A stretch of DNA of 64,000 nucleotides from Flammeovirgaceae bacterium UBA6059. Its GTDB lineage: Bacteria; Bacteroidota; Bacteroidia; Cytophagales; Cyclobacteriaceae. The notes under the pieces are model-generated. The model did not search any database and was not told the origin of the DNA. It saw only the letters and a list, made by a program, of their open reading frames with translations. The DNA lies in assembly GCA_002435755.1 (NCBI GenBank), contig DIYH01000027.1, positions 124,001 to 188,000 of the forward strand, written 5' to 3'. Both the position numbers and the translations under genes were made by a program. Shown piece after piece: positions 1-9,400 of the stretch (the stretch's first letter is position 1; each line of letters starts with the position of its first letter).

Positions 1-1
1 G

Positions 2-382
2 TTGATTGGGGGTTATCATGAGCAACATTTTGACGAACAAGAGCTATCGAAGCAAAAAATCCCAAATTTGCTCATTGCGAATAAACACGATTCGATAATA
101 CATATCAACGATGTGGAGCGATTTGCAGGACGTATCGGAACTAATCGCGGTATGGCAGTCTTGGAGAATGCACATAATCACGTGGAAGGCATGTATGATG
201 AAAAACTGGTTAGCTACATTACCAGCTTTTTGAATTCTGTGATAAATACTCGAAATCATACGACCCAGCTGGTAGAATCGATAAAAAGGAATTGGTTTGA
301 ACATATCAATTTTGTTCCTAACCAACTCACCCAACCAATGATCACTGAACAGGTTACTCAAATCCAGCTGGAAGGTTTGTGA
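2..382 (+). CDS. alpha/beta hydrolase-like protein, C-terminal part (cut by window edge)
   Basis: The frame is open from the first bases, so the gene begins outside the window; the apparent start is only the edge. The visible 126 residues resemble the end of an alpha/beta hydrolase: a strand followed by N-K-H-D-S (candidate acid of the catalytic triad) and later an N-A-H-N-H stretch (candidate catalytic histidine) before a helix. About 45 residues follow that are longer than the usual end of the family. The nucleophile serine and oxyanion region would be upstream. The match is by motif spacing only, so the substrate is unknown; a peptidase of the S9 or S33 type is equally possible. Confidence 0.5.
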   Translation: MIGGYHEQHFDEQELSKQKIPNLLIANKHDSIIHINDVERFAGRIGTNRGMAVLENAHNHVEGMYDEKLVSYITSFLNSVINTRNHTTQLVESIKRNWFEHINFVPNQLTQPMITEQVTQIQLEGL

Positions 383-417
383 TCAGATTTTTACTACGGC
401 TACAGACGAACTATCAG

Positions 418-816
418 TTATACATCTCTGAAATAAGTACCCCCGGAATAAACTGTTTTGATTGCCGACACGACATCTTCTATGGGTGCACTTTTGGACA
501 CATAACCGGATAGCAGAAGTTCTTTAGCCTTGTTGAGATGTACCTCGCTGTACTCCATGGACAGAACTATGAGCTTCAGCTCTGGCAATAGTCGTTTCAA
601 TTCAACTGCTGTCTCAAAACCATTGATCTCAGGCATATTTATATCTGTAATGACCATATCGACATTATCCTTCTCAATCTGAGCAATTGCGTCATATCCA
701 CTCAAATAAGTAGAAGTGATATTGATACCATGATGCGAGTTAAGTAATGCGGAAAGCCCTTGTAAGACAACCTCATGATCATCAATAAGTGCAACATTAA
801 TTTCTGACATTGACAT
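418..816 (-). CDS. single-domain response regulator (receiver only)
   Basis: A 132-residue protein made of one receiver domain. The acidic pair D12-D13, phospho-acceptor D58 (in the motif TDINMP) and the lysine of GYVSKSAP are all present, so it should be phosphorylatable. The sequence, especially DDHEVVLQGLSALL and the end near residue 125, resembles receivers of the NarL/LuxR family, but no helix-turn-helix follows. It is transcribed away from the hybrid kinase/regulator pair that starts at 998, leaving a 180-base divergent promoter region. Inference: it lost or never had a DNA-binding output and acts as a phosphate sink or protein-interaction regulator for neighbouring kinases. Confidence 0.85.
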   Translation of the reverse strand: MSMSEINVALIDDHEVVLQGLSALLNSHHGINITSTYLSGYDAIAQIEKDNVDMVITDINMPEINGFETAVELKRLLPELKLIVLSMEYSEVHLNKAKELLLSGYVSKSAPIEDVVSAIKTVYSGGTYFRDV

Positions 817-997
817 TTATTACTAATTATTCTGTGTCTTCCAAAAGTCGAACTTTTCCTCCTTTGATTGAATAAGTGAACTACTGATTGTACTAAGTGA
901 TGCTCGTAAACAACAGTCATTTGACAACACTTCACAGGATATCCCTAAGGGGATCACCTAAACAATATCATCACTTTACGCATTTACTTAGGTATGC

Positions 998-2383
998 ATG
1001 CATACTAAATTTACAACCAATACAATGACATTATTAGGCAAGCAACCTGTAGATTATTCCTCATCCTTAAAGGATAGCGTGTGGTACGGTTTTTGGAATT
1101 TTGATCCGGATGAAGGTGAATTTTTCTTCAGTGCGGAAGCGGCCATCATATTAGAAATTGAACCTGGCGTTTCTCGCGATTGTACGATCCCGAATCTGCT
1201 TGATAGTTTCAAACCGGATTTTAAAAAATTCTACGAAAAGGCCTTTGTACAACGATTACCCGCAGAAGGATATTTTGCCATACAAAACTCACGGGGTACC
1301 TCTCGCTGGGTGCATTGTAAGTCGAGATGGGACGAAAGAGATCAAATAGTTAGTGGAATTGTCGAAGATACAACTCAGGCCAGATGGCTCAACGAGTCTT
1401 CCAGAATTAAAACTAACCTGAGCAATAAGATTGAGACAATAGCGAAGACCGGAAGCTTTGAATGGAACCTCAATGAGGACTACTTGATTTGCTCTGACAA
1501 CTTCTTCTCTATCACCCAGATCCAAGGCTACAATCAAAACAACAGGGTTGACAAATCAGTCTTTTACTCTGTCATAGCACCTCAACAAAGAAACTTCGTG
1601 CTCGAGGTGATGCATGAGTGCATTACGTTAAGTCAGGATTTCGAGGTTACTTTCTTCACTTCCAGCTCCTCTCGAAAAAAGATCAAGCTCTATGGACACC
1701 CCGAAGGCAATACAGTCACTAAAAAGCTTATTGGAGTAGTAGTAGACATCACCGACCAGGTTCAAAAAGAAAAGTCAATCATTCATGGACAGGACCTGGA
1801 ACGTAAGCGGATCTCTCTTGAACTTCATGACAGTGTAGGTCAAAAACTGGTCGCTGTTAAGTATATGATGTCTCTTGCAAGGATCACAAACGACTTCAGC
1901 GGAATAGCCGATATGGCTGAATCTATGGATAATATCATAGAAGAGATAAGGTCCATTACCCATAACCTGTCTACGCAAATAGTCAAAGAAGTTGGTCTCA
2001 GCAGGGCACTCAGTCAGCTGCTCAGCGAATCAGCAAAAGCATTATCTGCGGAGCAGGAATTCAAGTATCAGCTTCCCGAAGACCTGAGCCTTTCAGCTGA
2101 TATGTCTAAGACGATCTATCGTATCATTCAGGAATGCTTATCCAATGCACTTAAACACTCTAAAGCCTCCAAACTAGAACTGCTCTTAACCTATAGAAAC
2201 AAGCAGATCTCTTTGATCATTGGGGATAACGGAATAGGTTTTAACTCCAATGAACCCAGTACTGAAGGGATCGGAGTACAAAACATTAGACAAAGAGTAA
2301 ATTACTTGAATGGCTTCTTTCGAATAGCATCCGAAAAAGGTCAGGGGACGAAATACATAATCAAAATACCAATCGAATCATAA
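998..2383 (+). CDS. NarX-type sensor histidine kinase with PAS domains
   Basis: A 461-residue cytosolic kinase; no membrane segment is visible. Two PAS-like regions (about residues 25-135 and 145-255) precede a HisKA_3 dimerisation helix with ERKRISLELHDSVGQ, placing the phospho-accepting histidine at residue 277, and a short HATPase domain with NALKHS (N box) and GDNGIGF (G1 box). This domain set belongs to the NarX/DegS/LiaS kinases that work with LuxR-type regulators. It is followed after two bases by such a regulator, so the two almost certainly form a two-component pair. The ligand of the PAS domains cannot be told. Confidence 0.9.
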   Translation: MHTKFTTNTMTLLGKQPVDYSSSLKDSVWYGFWNFDPDEGEFFFSAEAAIILEIEPGVSRDCTIPNLLDSFKPDFKKFYEKAFVQRLPAEGYFAIQNSRGTSRWVHCKSRWDERDQIVSGIVEDTTQARWLNESSRIKTNLSNKIETIAKTGSFEWNLNEDYLICSDNFFSITQIQGYNQNNRVDKSVFYSVIAPQQRNFVLEVMHECITLSQDFEVTFFTSSSSRKKIKLYGHPEGNTVTKKLIGVVVDITDQVQKEKSIIHGQDLERKRISLELHDSVGQKLVAVKYMMSLARITNDFSGIADMAESMDNIIEEIRSITHNLSTQIVKEVGLSRALSQLLSESAKALSAEQEFKYQLPEDLSLSADMSKTIYRIIQECLSNALKHSKASKLELLLTYRNKQISLIIGDNGIGFNSNEPSTEGIGVQNIRQRVNYLNGFFRIASEKGQGTKYIIKIPIES

Positions 2384-2385
2384 AT

Positions 2386-3060
2386 ATGGAACAGAACATC
2401 AATATCGTAATCGCAGATGATCATGACATGGTGAGGCAAGGCCTGGAAGCCATCATCAAAACGGTACCTGAGTTCACAGTAGTAGCTACTGCCAACAATG
2501 GTCAGGGTGCGTTTGACAAAGTGGTCGAGCACCAGCCTGATGTAGTCCTGCTCGATATAGTGATGCCAAATGTCAATGGCATCCAGGCGGCTTGTAAGAT
2601 CAAAAGAGAGTATCCACATATACACGTACTCATGCTTTCTATGGAGATCTCAAGTGAATATATCAAAACTGCTTTTCAAAATGATATTGATGGTTACATC
2701 CCCAAAAATGCAGATGTTGATATTCTTATTGAGGCCATTACTACTGTCGCCAAAGGAGAAAAATACTACGATCAGAAAGTTAAAGATTACATATTCAAGT
2801 ACTACGTGGGAGAAGAGTCTCTGGCCGTACCCAAAATTGATAACCTGTCTGAACGAGAGGTACAGGTATTAAAATTGATCTCGAATGGTATTCCTAATAA
2901 AGAAATAGCAGATAAACTGTTTATAAGCCCTAAGACCGTAGAGGCCCATAGAAATAACATTCTTAAGAAACTTCATTTGAAGTCAACAGCAGATCTTGTG
3001 AAATTCTCGATCGCCAAGAATATCACCGATATACCAAAAAGTATGATCATGTCAGAATAA
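2386..3060 (+). CDS. NarL/LuxR-family response regulator
   Basis: A 224-residue protein with an N-terminal receiver (acidic pair D11-D12, phospho-acceptor D57 in LLDIVMP, lysine of IPKNAD) and a C-terminal LuxR-type helix-turn-helix (LSEREVQVLKLISNG, then NKEIADKLFISPKTVEAHRNNILKK). Its start codon follows the kinase stop by two bases, so both are made from one transcript. It is the only DNA-binding regulator in the first 12 kb of the window, which makes it the best candidate to read out the many signalling proteins around it. Its target promoters are unknown; the gas vesicle promoter is an untested possibility. Confidence 0.93.
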   Translation: MEQNINIVIADDHDMVRQGLEAIIKTVPEFTVVATANNGQGAFDKVVEHQPDVVLLDIVMPNVNGIQAACKIKREYPHIHVLMLSMEISSEYIKTAFQNDIDGYIPKNADVDILIEAITTVAKGEKYYDQKVKDYIFKYYVGEESLAVPKIDNLSEREVQVLKLISNGIPNKEIADKLFISPKTVEAHRNNILKKLHLKSTADLVKFSIAKNITDIPKSMIMSE

Positions 3061-3106
3061 TGATACTTCACGGATACTCTATCAAAAGAGAGCTTGTAGC
3101 TATCAA

Positions 3107-3490
3107 TTAGCGATCTACTTCGAGTATTTGTGCTAACCGCTTTTCAATGGAATCATAATCATATGGCTTCTCCAACACACCAAAATTCCTTGAACGCCCA
3201 ATACCCTCTGCGGTTTCAGAGTCTGAAGAACCGGTCAGAAACAAAATGGGCACATCAGACATTTCATTTATCTCGAGAGCTAATTCTATACCAACGCGAC
3301 TATCGTCAATAAACACATCGAGCAGAGCTATGTCTATTTTACCATTTTCGATTATAGTCAGCGCCTCTTTTTTGGAAGAAGAGACAAAAACCTCTTTAAA
3401 GCCCATTTCAGAGAGCATACTCTTCAAGGTCATTTGTGCAATTGCATCATCCTCTACTATCAAAACATTGAAAGGGCTGAAACGAGACAT
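3107..3490 (-). CDS. single-domain response regulator (receiver only)
   Basis: A 127-residue lone receiver of the CheY/sporulation Spo0F-like size. Acidic residues E13-D14-D15, phospho-acceptor D58 (ALLDVFID), the conserved threonine of FLTGS and the lysine of EKPYD are all seen, so it is likely functional. It is oriented opposite to its neighbours and diverges from the PAS kinase beginning at 3583, with 92 bases between the starts. Lone receivers commonly shuttle phosphate in relays or are read by protein contact. Its partner kinase is not identifiable; the 3583 kinase is the nearest candidate. Confidence 0.87.
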   Translation of the reverse strand: MSRFSPFNVLIVEDDAIAQMTLKSMLSEMGFKEVFVSSSKKEALTIIENGKIDIALLDVFIDDSRVGIELALEINEMSDVPILFLTGSSDSETAEGIGRSRNFGVLEKPYDYDSIEKRLAQILEVDR

Positions 3491-3582
3491 TTTTAATTAC
3501 AGTATTAGCAGGCTTAACTCATGCAAGTTAGAAAGTAAATGACTGTATTAATAAGAATACACAACCATAATACGACAAAACC

Positions 3583-4689
3583 GTGCCTCACACAGTAAAT
3601 GACCATCAGCTACTTCACAACTTCCTTGTAGAAAGCAAGGTGGGCATGCTGTTAACTAACGCTAATGGTATCACCCTCTGGGCCAACGAGTACTTATTAT
3701 ACCTAAGTGGATACTCGTTGAATGAAATGGTAGGCAGAACACCTGGAGAGATACTTCAGGGTGAGGACACTGACTTGAACGACATGCAAGAAATCAGGAT
3801 GGGCCTTGCCTCAGGGAAGCCTTTTGAATGCACCATCCTAAACTATAAGAAAAATGGAAGTCCGTTTTGGATAAAGTTGCAGATATCCCCAATCCGAAAC
3901 GAGAACGGTGAATTGACTCACTTCATAGGAATACAGACCGACGTAACAGACTTAAAAAAACAGGAAGAAAAAATATTGCGGTTTACAAAAGAGTTAAAAA
4001 GTCACAATCAACGGTTAGAAGGTTTCAATCACATTGTGTCTCATAATCTTATCAATCAGATCAATAATATCCACTGCCAGATCCAGGCAACCTCCAGGCA
4101 ACTTCCTGTACAACAAAGTGATCTTCTCACCCAGTCTTCATGTGAACTCATTCGGACAGTGAATCATCTAAAACAACTACTAAGGACCCAGACCGATGAA
4201 CAAGATTGGCTCAATGATCACATTGATCTTAATCAACTAATTGTCAAGACAATCAATTCCTATCAACACGAGATAGAAAGACTAGGTGTCATCATCAACC
4301 TTGCCTGTCACGAAACAATACAGATCCGTTCTAATCCAGCTTTTTTAGAAAGCATACTGCAGAACCTAATCTCCAACGCTATCAAGTATCGTAAGCAAAA
4401 TGAGACGCTTAGAATAGATATTTACCTGACCAGAACGACTGAAAACATTCGAATAGAAATTGTTGATAATGGAAGAGGTATCGATCTTTCAGCCTATGGC
4501 GAAAACCTCTTTGATATTTTTAACTCCATTGATGCTTCGCCCATCTCGCTTGGTTTAGGACTCTATATGGTAAAAACCCAAGTGCTCGAGTTAGGAGGAA
4601 CGGTCAATGTCGAAAGCAAAGTAGGTCACGGGTCCAGGTTTGCTGTGACATTGCCAGTATCTCCGGAAGCAATAACTGTTAAAATTTAA
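3583..4689 (+). CDS. LOV-like PAS sensor histidine kinase without the LOV cysteine
   Basis: A 368-residue soluble kinase starting at GTG. The PAS domain (about residues 10-130) follows the LOV pattern closely (ILQGEDTD, then NYKKNGSPFW, ISPI, and IGIQTDVTD), yet the motif that carries the flavin-adduct cysteine in LOV photoreceptors reads GRTPGEILQG and has no cysteine. A short coil and a HisK dimerisation helix with HIVSHNLINQI follow, then a HATPase domain with NLISNAIKY, DNGRGI and LGLGLYMV. Known: LOV domains need that cysteine for the covalent photocycle. Inference: it senses redox or a small ligand instead, or uses flavin without adduct chemistry. Confidence 0.88.
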   Translation: MPHTVNDHQLLHNFLVESKVGMLLTNANGITLWANEYLLYLSGYSLNEMVGRTPGEILQGEDTDLNDMQEIRMGLASGKPFECTILNYKKNGSPFWIKLQISPIRNENGELTHFIGIQTDVTDLKKQEEKILRFTKELKSHNQRLEGFNHIVSHNLINQINNIHCQIQATSRQLPVQQSDLLTQSSCELIRTVNHLKQLLRTQTDEQDWLNDHIDLNQLIVKTINSYQHEIERLGVIINLACHETIQIRSNPAFLESILQNLISNAIKYRKQNETLRIDIYLTRTTENIRIEIVDNGRGIDLSAYGENLFDIFNSIDASPISLGLGLYMVKTQVLELGGTVNVESKVGHGSRFAVTLPVSPEAITVKI

Positions 4690-4771
4690 GCACGCTTTAC
4701 TTTTCAATTAAGGGGATTCCCTATCCTATTAGCTGAAGTAGCGTACTACTTTCGTTTCAAAGATTTAGTCT

Positions 4772-5161
4772 TTGAACCAGCTAGAAACTTTTCATATTAC
4801 CGCTACTAGAAGTACACCGGAAGTACTCTTCGACTACAAGCGTCAGGTGCTCAGCCTACGTGGAGTGTCAAGTCCGGAGAAAACAACAGACTTCTACCAA
4901 CCCATCTTCGAGCTTATACCACAGATTGCACAGCTTCCACAGCCTTCGCTCCACGTCGAGTTGCAACTGGTACACTTCAACTCAAGCTCAGCAAAAGCAC
5001 TTTTTCAACTATTACAGACTACAGAAACCCATTTTCTCTCTGACCATCTCAGTATCAACTGGTATTGCGATGAAGATGATGATGATATGATTGAGGCTGC
5101 AGAAGACTTTAGTGACATGCTAGATATCAACATCAACATACTCATCAACGAAGAGATATAA
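4772..5161 (+). CDS. SiaC-type regulatory phosphoprotein (DUF1987)
   Basis: A 129-residue acidic protein with the DUF1987/SiaC layout: N-terminal ATRSTPEVLFDY, a central LHVELQLVHFNSSSAKALFQLL and a C-terminal WYCDEDDDDMIEAAEDFSDML. In Pseudomonas, SiaC is switched by phosphorylation on a Ser/Thr in the loop equivalent to FNSSSAK, removed by the PP2C phosphatase SiaA. The gene directly abuts a receiver-PP2C gene (stop and start adjacent at 5161/5162), matching that pairing. An in-frame stop lies just before the TTG start at 4772; a start near the Met-like position of ETFHIT is the alternative. The SiaB kinase and SiaD cyclase partners are not in the window. Confidence 0.8.
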   Translation: MNQLETFHITATRSTPEVLFDYKRQVLSLRGVSSPEKTTDFYQPIFELIPQIAQLPQPSLHVELQLVHFNSSSAKALFQLLQTTETHFLSDHLSINWYCDEDDDDMIEAAEDFSDMLDININILINEEI

Positions 5162-6448
5162 ATGATCGAAACCCCAAACCATCCTACTTCATCACCCTCA
5201 GAGCAATTCCTTCCCAGACAGAAGTCGCACACAATCATGTATGTGGACGATGAAGAACACAATCTTCGAGTGTTTCGATCTTCATTTCGAAGACACTTCA
5301 ATGTGATTACTCACAGTGATCCCCTCGAAGCACTTGAAACCATACGCACCAAGGGAGTAGACATATTGGTTACCGATCAGCGCATGCCTAATATGACAGG
5401 CACTCAGTTGATCGAAACTATTAGGTCTGAGTTTCCTGACCTTATCAGTATCATCATTACAGGTTATTCAGATATTGATGCAGTCACTGATGCGATCAAT
5501 AAATGCGGCATCCATCGCTATATCACCAAGCCATACGATCAGCAGGAGCTGAAATCAACTTTCGATGAAGCCATCAAACTCGAACAACTCAAAAAGGATA
5601 AAGAAGAATTACTCACCAAAGTTGAAGGGAACAACAAACAGCTGGAAACCCAGGTCGAAGAGCGAACGAAAGAACTTCAGGAAATCAATCATAAGCTGAT
5701 TGAAAGCCTTGAGTATGCCGAAAACATTCAAAAGACAATTCTCTCTGACCCGGACGAACTGGAAGGGATCTTTCAAAATTCGATGATCTACTACAAGCCA
5801 CTGGACATAGTAAGCGGCGACTTTTATCTATTACGAAGACTAGGAGATCGTGCAGTAATTGGTGCATTTGACTGCACCGGGCATGGTGTCCCAGGTGCTA
5901 TGCTCAGCATGCTCGGCAATGCTGCTATTGACAATGCGCTCGCCAGTAATATCGTGCGTCCCTCCGAGCTGATGGCTACCGTCAACAATAAGATATACAA
6001 GCAACTGAAGGCCTCACCAAATCGAGTAGGAGACGGTATGGATGGAAGCTTCTTGCTATTCAACAAGCATACCAACAAAATAAGCTTTAGCGGTGCTAAA
6101 AGTGATATTATACTATTCAGAAATGCTGAACTAGAACGAGTACGTGGTAATCGCCTTTCTATCGGCGAAAGATTCATGGACGTAGATCAATCTTTTGATC
6201 AACACAATATCGACGCAACAGGAGTCTCGGAAATTTACATGTATTCCGATGGCTACCGTGACCAGATCAACGAAGCATATAGCCAGCGATTCAAGACCAG
6301 TCGCTTTCACGCCTTGCTATCACGAATTCATAAGGAAGACTTTCTGACACAAAGTCAAATACTCGATGAAGAGTTCAAAAAATGGAAAGGAAGTGCAGAC
6401 CAAACGGATGATATCATGATTCTGGGATTCCGCCTGCAACCTAACTGA
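5162..6448 (+). CDS. receiver-SpoIIE/PP2C protein phosphatase
   Basis: A 428-residue signalling phosphatase. A receiver (residues 24-140; D29-D30, phospho-acceptor D72 in LVTDQRMP, lysine of YITKPYD) is joined by a coiled coil (about 140-190) to a SpoIIE-type PP2C domain (190-425). The metal-binding aspartates are visible: D220 in SGDFYLL, D237 in FDCTGHGVPGAM, and the C-terminal QTDDIMILG. Enzymes of this build (RsbU, SiaA, HsbR) dephosphorylate anti-sigma-antagonist or SiaC-type proteins when the receiver is phosphorylated. The abutting DUF1987 gene upstream is the likely substrate. It sits 11 bases ahead of the giant PAS kinase, so that kinase may phosphorylate this receiver. Confidence 0.92.
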   Translation: MIETPNHPTSSPSEQFLPRQKSHTIMYVDDEEHNLRVFRSSFRRHFNVITHSDPLEALETIRTKGVDILVTDQRMPNMTGTQLIETIRSEFPDLISIIITGYSDIDAVTDAINKCGIHRYITKPYDQQELKSTFDEAIKLEQLKKDKEELLTKVEGNNKQLETQVEERTKELQEINHKLIESLEYAENIQKTILSDPDELEGIFQNSMIYYKPLDIVSGDFYLLRRLGDRAVIGAFDCTGHGVPGAMLSMLGNAAIDNALASNIVRPSELMATVNNKIYKQLKASPNRVGDGMDGSFLLFNKHTNKISFSGAKSDIILFRNAELERVRGNRLSIGERFMDVDQSFDQHNIDATGVSEIYMYSDGYRDQINEAYSQRFKTSRFHALLSRIHKEDFLTQSQILDEEFKKWKGSADQTDDIMILGFRLQPN

Positions 6449-6459
6449 AATACTGACCA

Positions 6460-9400
6460 ATGAGCGAAAAAAATAGCCACACTATGGAAAAGAACAAAGA
6501 ACTGCTCTTAGCAGATCTCCTGATCCAAAACCAGGATCTGGAGAAGCGTCTTGCAAAATCCCAAAGTGATCGCAAAGATGCCGAGCACAGATGCGAAGAA
6601 CGCCTACGAGGATTCAATCACCTCAAAAAAGAAGTCGAACAACAGTCGCTGAAGATCAAAGATTACGGCAAGCAGATCATACTAAAAGACAAGTTGGTCG
6701 ATATCAAGACAGTTGAGGTAAATAAGGTAGCCAGAGAACTTGAAAGAGTAAAAAATCAACTCCAGCACATTCGTAAGGAAATAGATTCATCTTCACTACA
6801 GTATAATGAGGACTTCAAACAACAACTGAATGAGCTTGACCAACTCAAAAAGGAAAACAAGTCTTTGCAATCCGAAAAAGCACTGCTCAGAGAGCGGTCC
6901 GAGCAGCTTGATTTTGAAAATAGAAGATCTAAATACGCACTGAAAGGTGGAAAACAAGGCACCTGGGTTTACGATTTGAAAACCAATAAATTTGAATTAG
7001 CAGAAGAGTGGTGCCACCTACTCGGTTATCACCAAAACAACTTAGAGAGAGACCTTGACACGTTTCTTCTGATGGTCCATCCTGATGATCGGCAGAGTTT
7101 TAAAAAGGACTTTGATAATCTTCTCATCCGACAATCAGGTACCATTCAAGCCAAAATCCGGCTTACCAGAAAAGACAACTCTTATATAGATGTAGAACAG
7201 AATGGTGCCATTTTCAGAGACCACAAAGATCGATTGGTCATCTCTGGCTATACTACCGTAAACAACGAGCAGGACCACTCAATACTTGGTAAACTGCAAA
7301 ACGAGTTGGCTTCCATGACTGATCGTTATAAGGAAAGTCAACGTCAACTCGAGCAACAAGAGCAAAAGATCACCCGGCTCGAGATGCAGCAGACTTCCAA
7401 TCGTGAGCCAGAGATGCAAACTCAAATTGACGAGCTCCAGTCCCAAATTGAGAAGCTCAATGATCAACTCAATCGGGAAAAAGACGGAGCTAACCTGTTG
7501 GCTATACAACTAGAAGAAAAAGACAAAGCACTAGTCCACTTAAGAGAGCAGCTAGAGTCAAAGGAAAATTCGGTAGATGAGAGCATAATTCTTGAAAAAG
7601 ATGAACGCATCAACCAGCTACAGCAGGAGATGGAGCAAGCACGCTCGGAGTTTGGCAATCTGGCATTAGTAGCTCGAAAGACGGACAATGCAATTATCAT
7701 TACTGATAGGGAAGGGCACATCGAGTACGTCAATGAAGGCTTTGAACGCCTGACAGAATACTCAAGACATGAGGTCATCGGTAAAAAACCCGGCACCTTC
7801 TTACAAGGTCAGGAGACCAATCCCGAACATGTAAATGCCATCAGAGACGGACTTAACAGTCATGAGCCATTTGTTCAGGATATCATCAACTACTCAAAGT
7901 CAGGCAGGAAATACTGGCTTTCTATTTCGATCACACCCATATTCGATGAGCAGGGTGAGCTTTCTAAGTTCATTGCAGTAGAAAGAGATGTGACCGAGAC
8001 CAAACAGCGAGATGCAGAACTCGAAGAAGCAGAAGGCGAATTGAGACAGTTGATGGAAGAGCAGTTTGTCAACTCAGAGCAACTCATAGAAAAAGAAAAA
8101 CAGCTATCGGAGGCCCTGGCAGAAAGTGAACGTATCCGTGCGGAGATAGAGAACCTCTCCATGGTAGCCAGCCGAACAGATAATGCCGTGATCATCACCG
8201 ACGCACATGGTCAAATCCAGTATGTCAATGAAGGTTTCGAGCGGATCACCGAATACTCGCGTCAGGAGGTCATCGGGAAAAAGCCCGGCAACTTCTTACA
8301 GGGACCTGATACTAATCCGGAGCACGTCAAGGCAATTCGAGATGGGCTCAACAGTAAAAAGGCCTTTAAACAGGAAATTCTGAATTACAGCAAAACAGGC
8401 CGACCTTATTGGTTGAACATCTCCATCAATCCCATCTTCGATGAAGAAGGTAATGTAGAGAAGTTCATTGCGATAGAAAATGACATTACTGAGCAGAAAA
8501 GTCGGGAAGAGGAATTTCAGAATTTATCTCTGGTAGCCAGTCGAACTGACAATGCAGTAATCATTACAGATCGCTACGGACTGATCGAATGGGTCAACGA
8601 AGGGTTTGAGCGCCTAACGGAATATAGTCTGGAAGAAGTAAAAGGCAAGAAGCCGGGTTCATTCCTGCAAGGGCCTGAGACACGACGTGAAGACGTAAGA
8701 GCCATTAGCCAGGGTATCAAGTCACAAAAGCCGTTTAAGCATGAGATATACAACTACTCCAAGTCAGGACGAGGTTACTGGTTGTCAGTATCCATTACGC
8801 CTACTTTCAACGAGCATGGAGTGCTGGACAAGTTCATTGCAATAGAAACAGATATCACAGCGGACAAAGCTTCCAGAGAACAGATGGAAAACCTCTCCAT
8901 GGTAGCCAGTCGTACTGACAATGCTGTGATCATTACTGATAAGTACGGCGCAATCGAATGGGTAAATGACGGGTTCACCCGCGTGACTGAGTACACCCTG
9001 GATGAAGTAAAAGGTAAAAAGCCGGGCACTTTCCTACAGGGTGAGAAAACCCGTCAGGAAGATGTGATGGCTATCCGCAGAGGATTGACTAGCGGCAAGC
9101 CATTCCGTCAGGAGATATACAATTACTCGAAGAGTGGCAGAGGCTACTGGTTGTCAATCTCAATGACACCCATCTTTGATGAAACCGGAGAGATTGAGAA
9201 GTTCATCGCTATCGAATCGGATATAACTTCCCAGAAAGAGTCGGAACTTGAGCTAGAGAATCTATCTCTGGTGGCAAGTAAGACAGACAATGCCGTGATC
9301 ATCACCACTCGCGATGGATCGATCGAATGGGTCAATGACGGATTTACGCAGGTAACTGAGTACACACTCGAAGAGGTGCGCGGTAAGAAACCAGGTACTT

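Noticed and set aside
3583..4020. LOV-type blue-light photoreceptor
   Set aside because: The domain follows the LOV pattern but lacks the adduct-forming cysteine, so a standard photocycle cannot be claimed.
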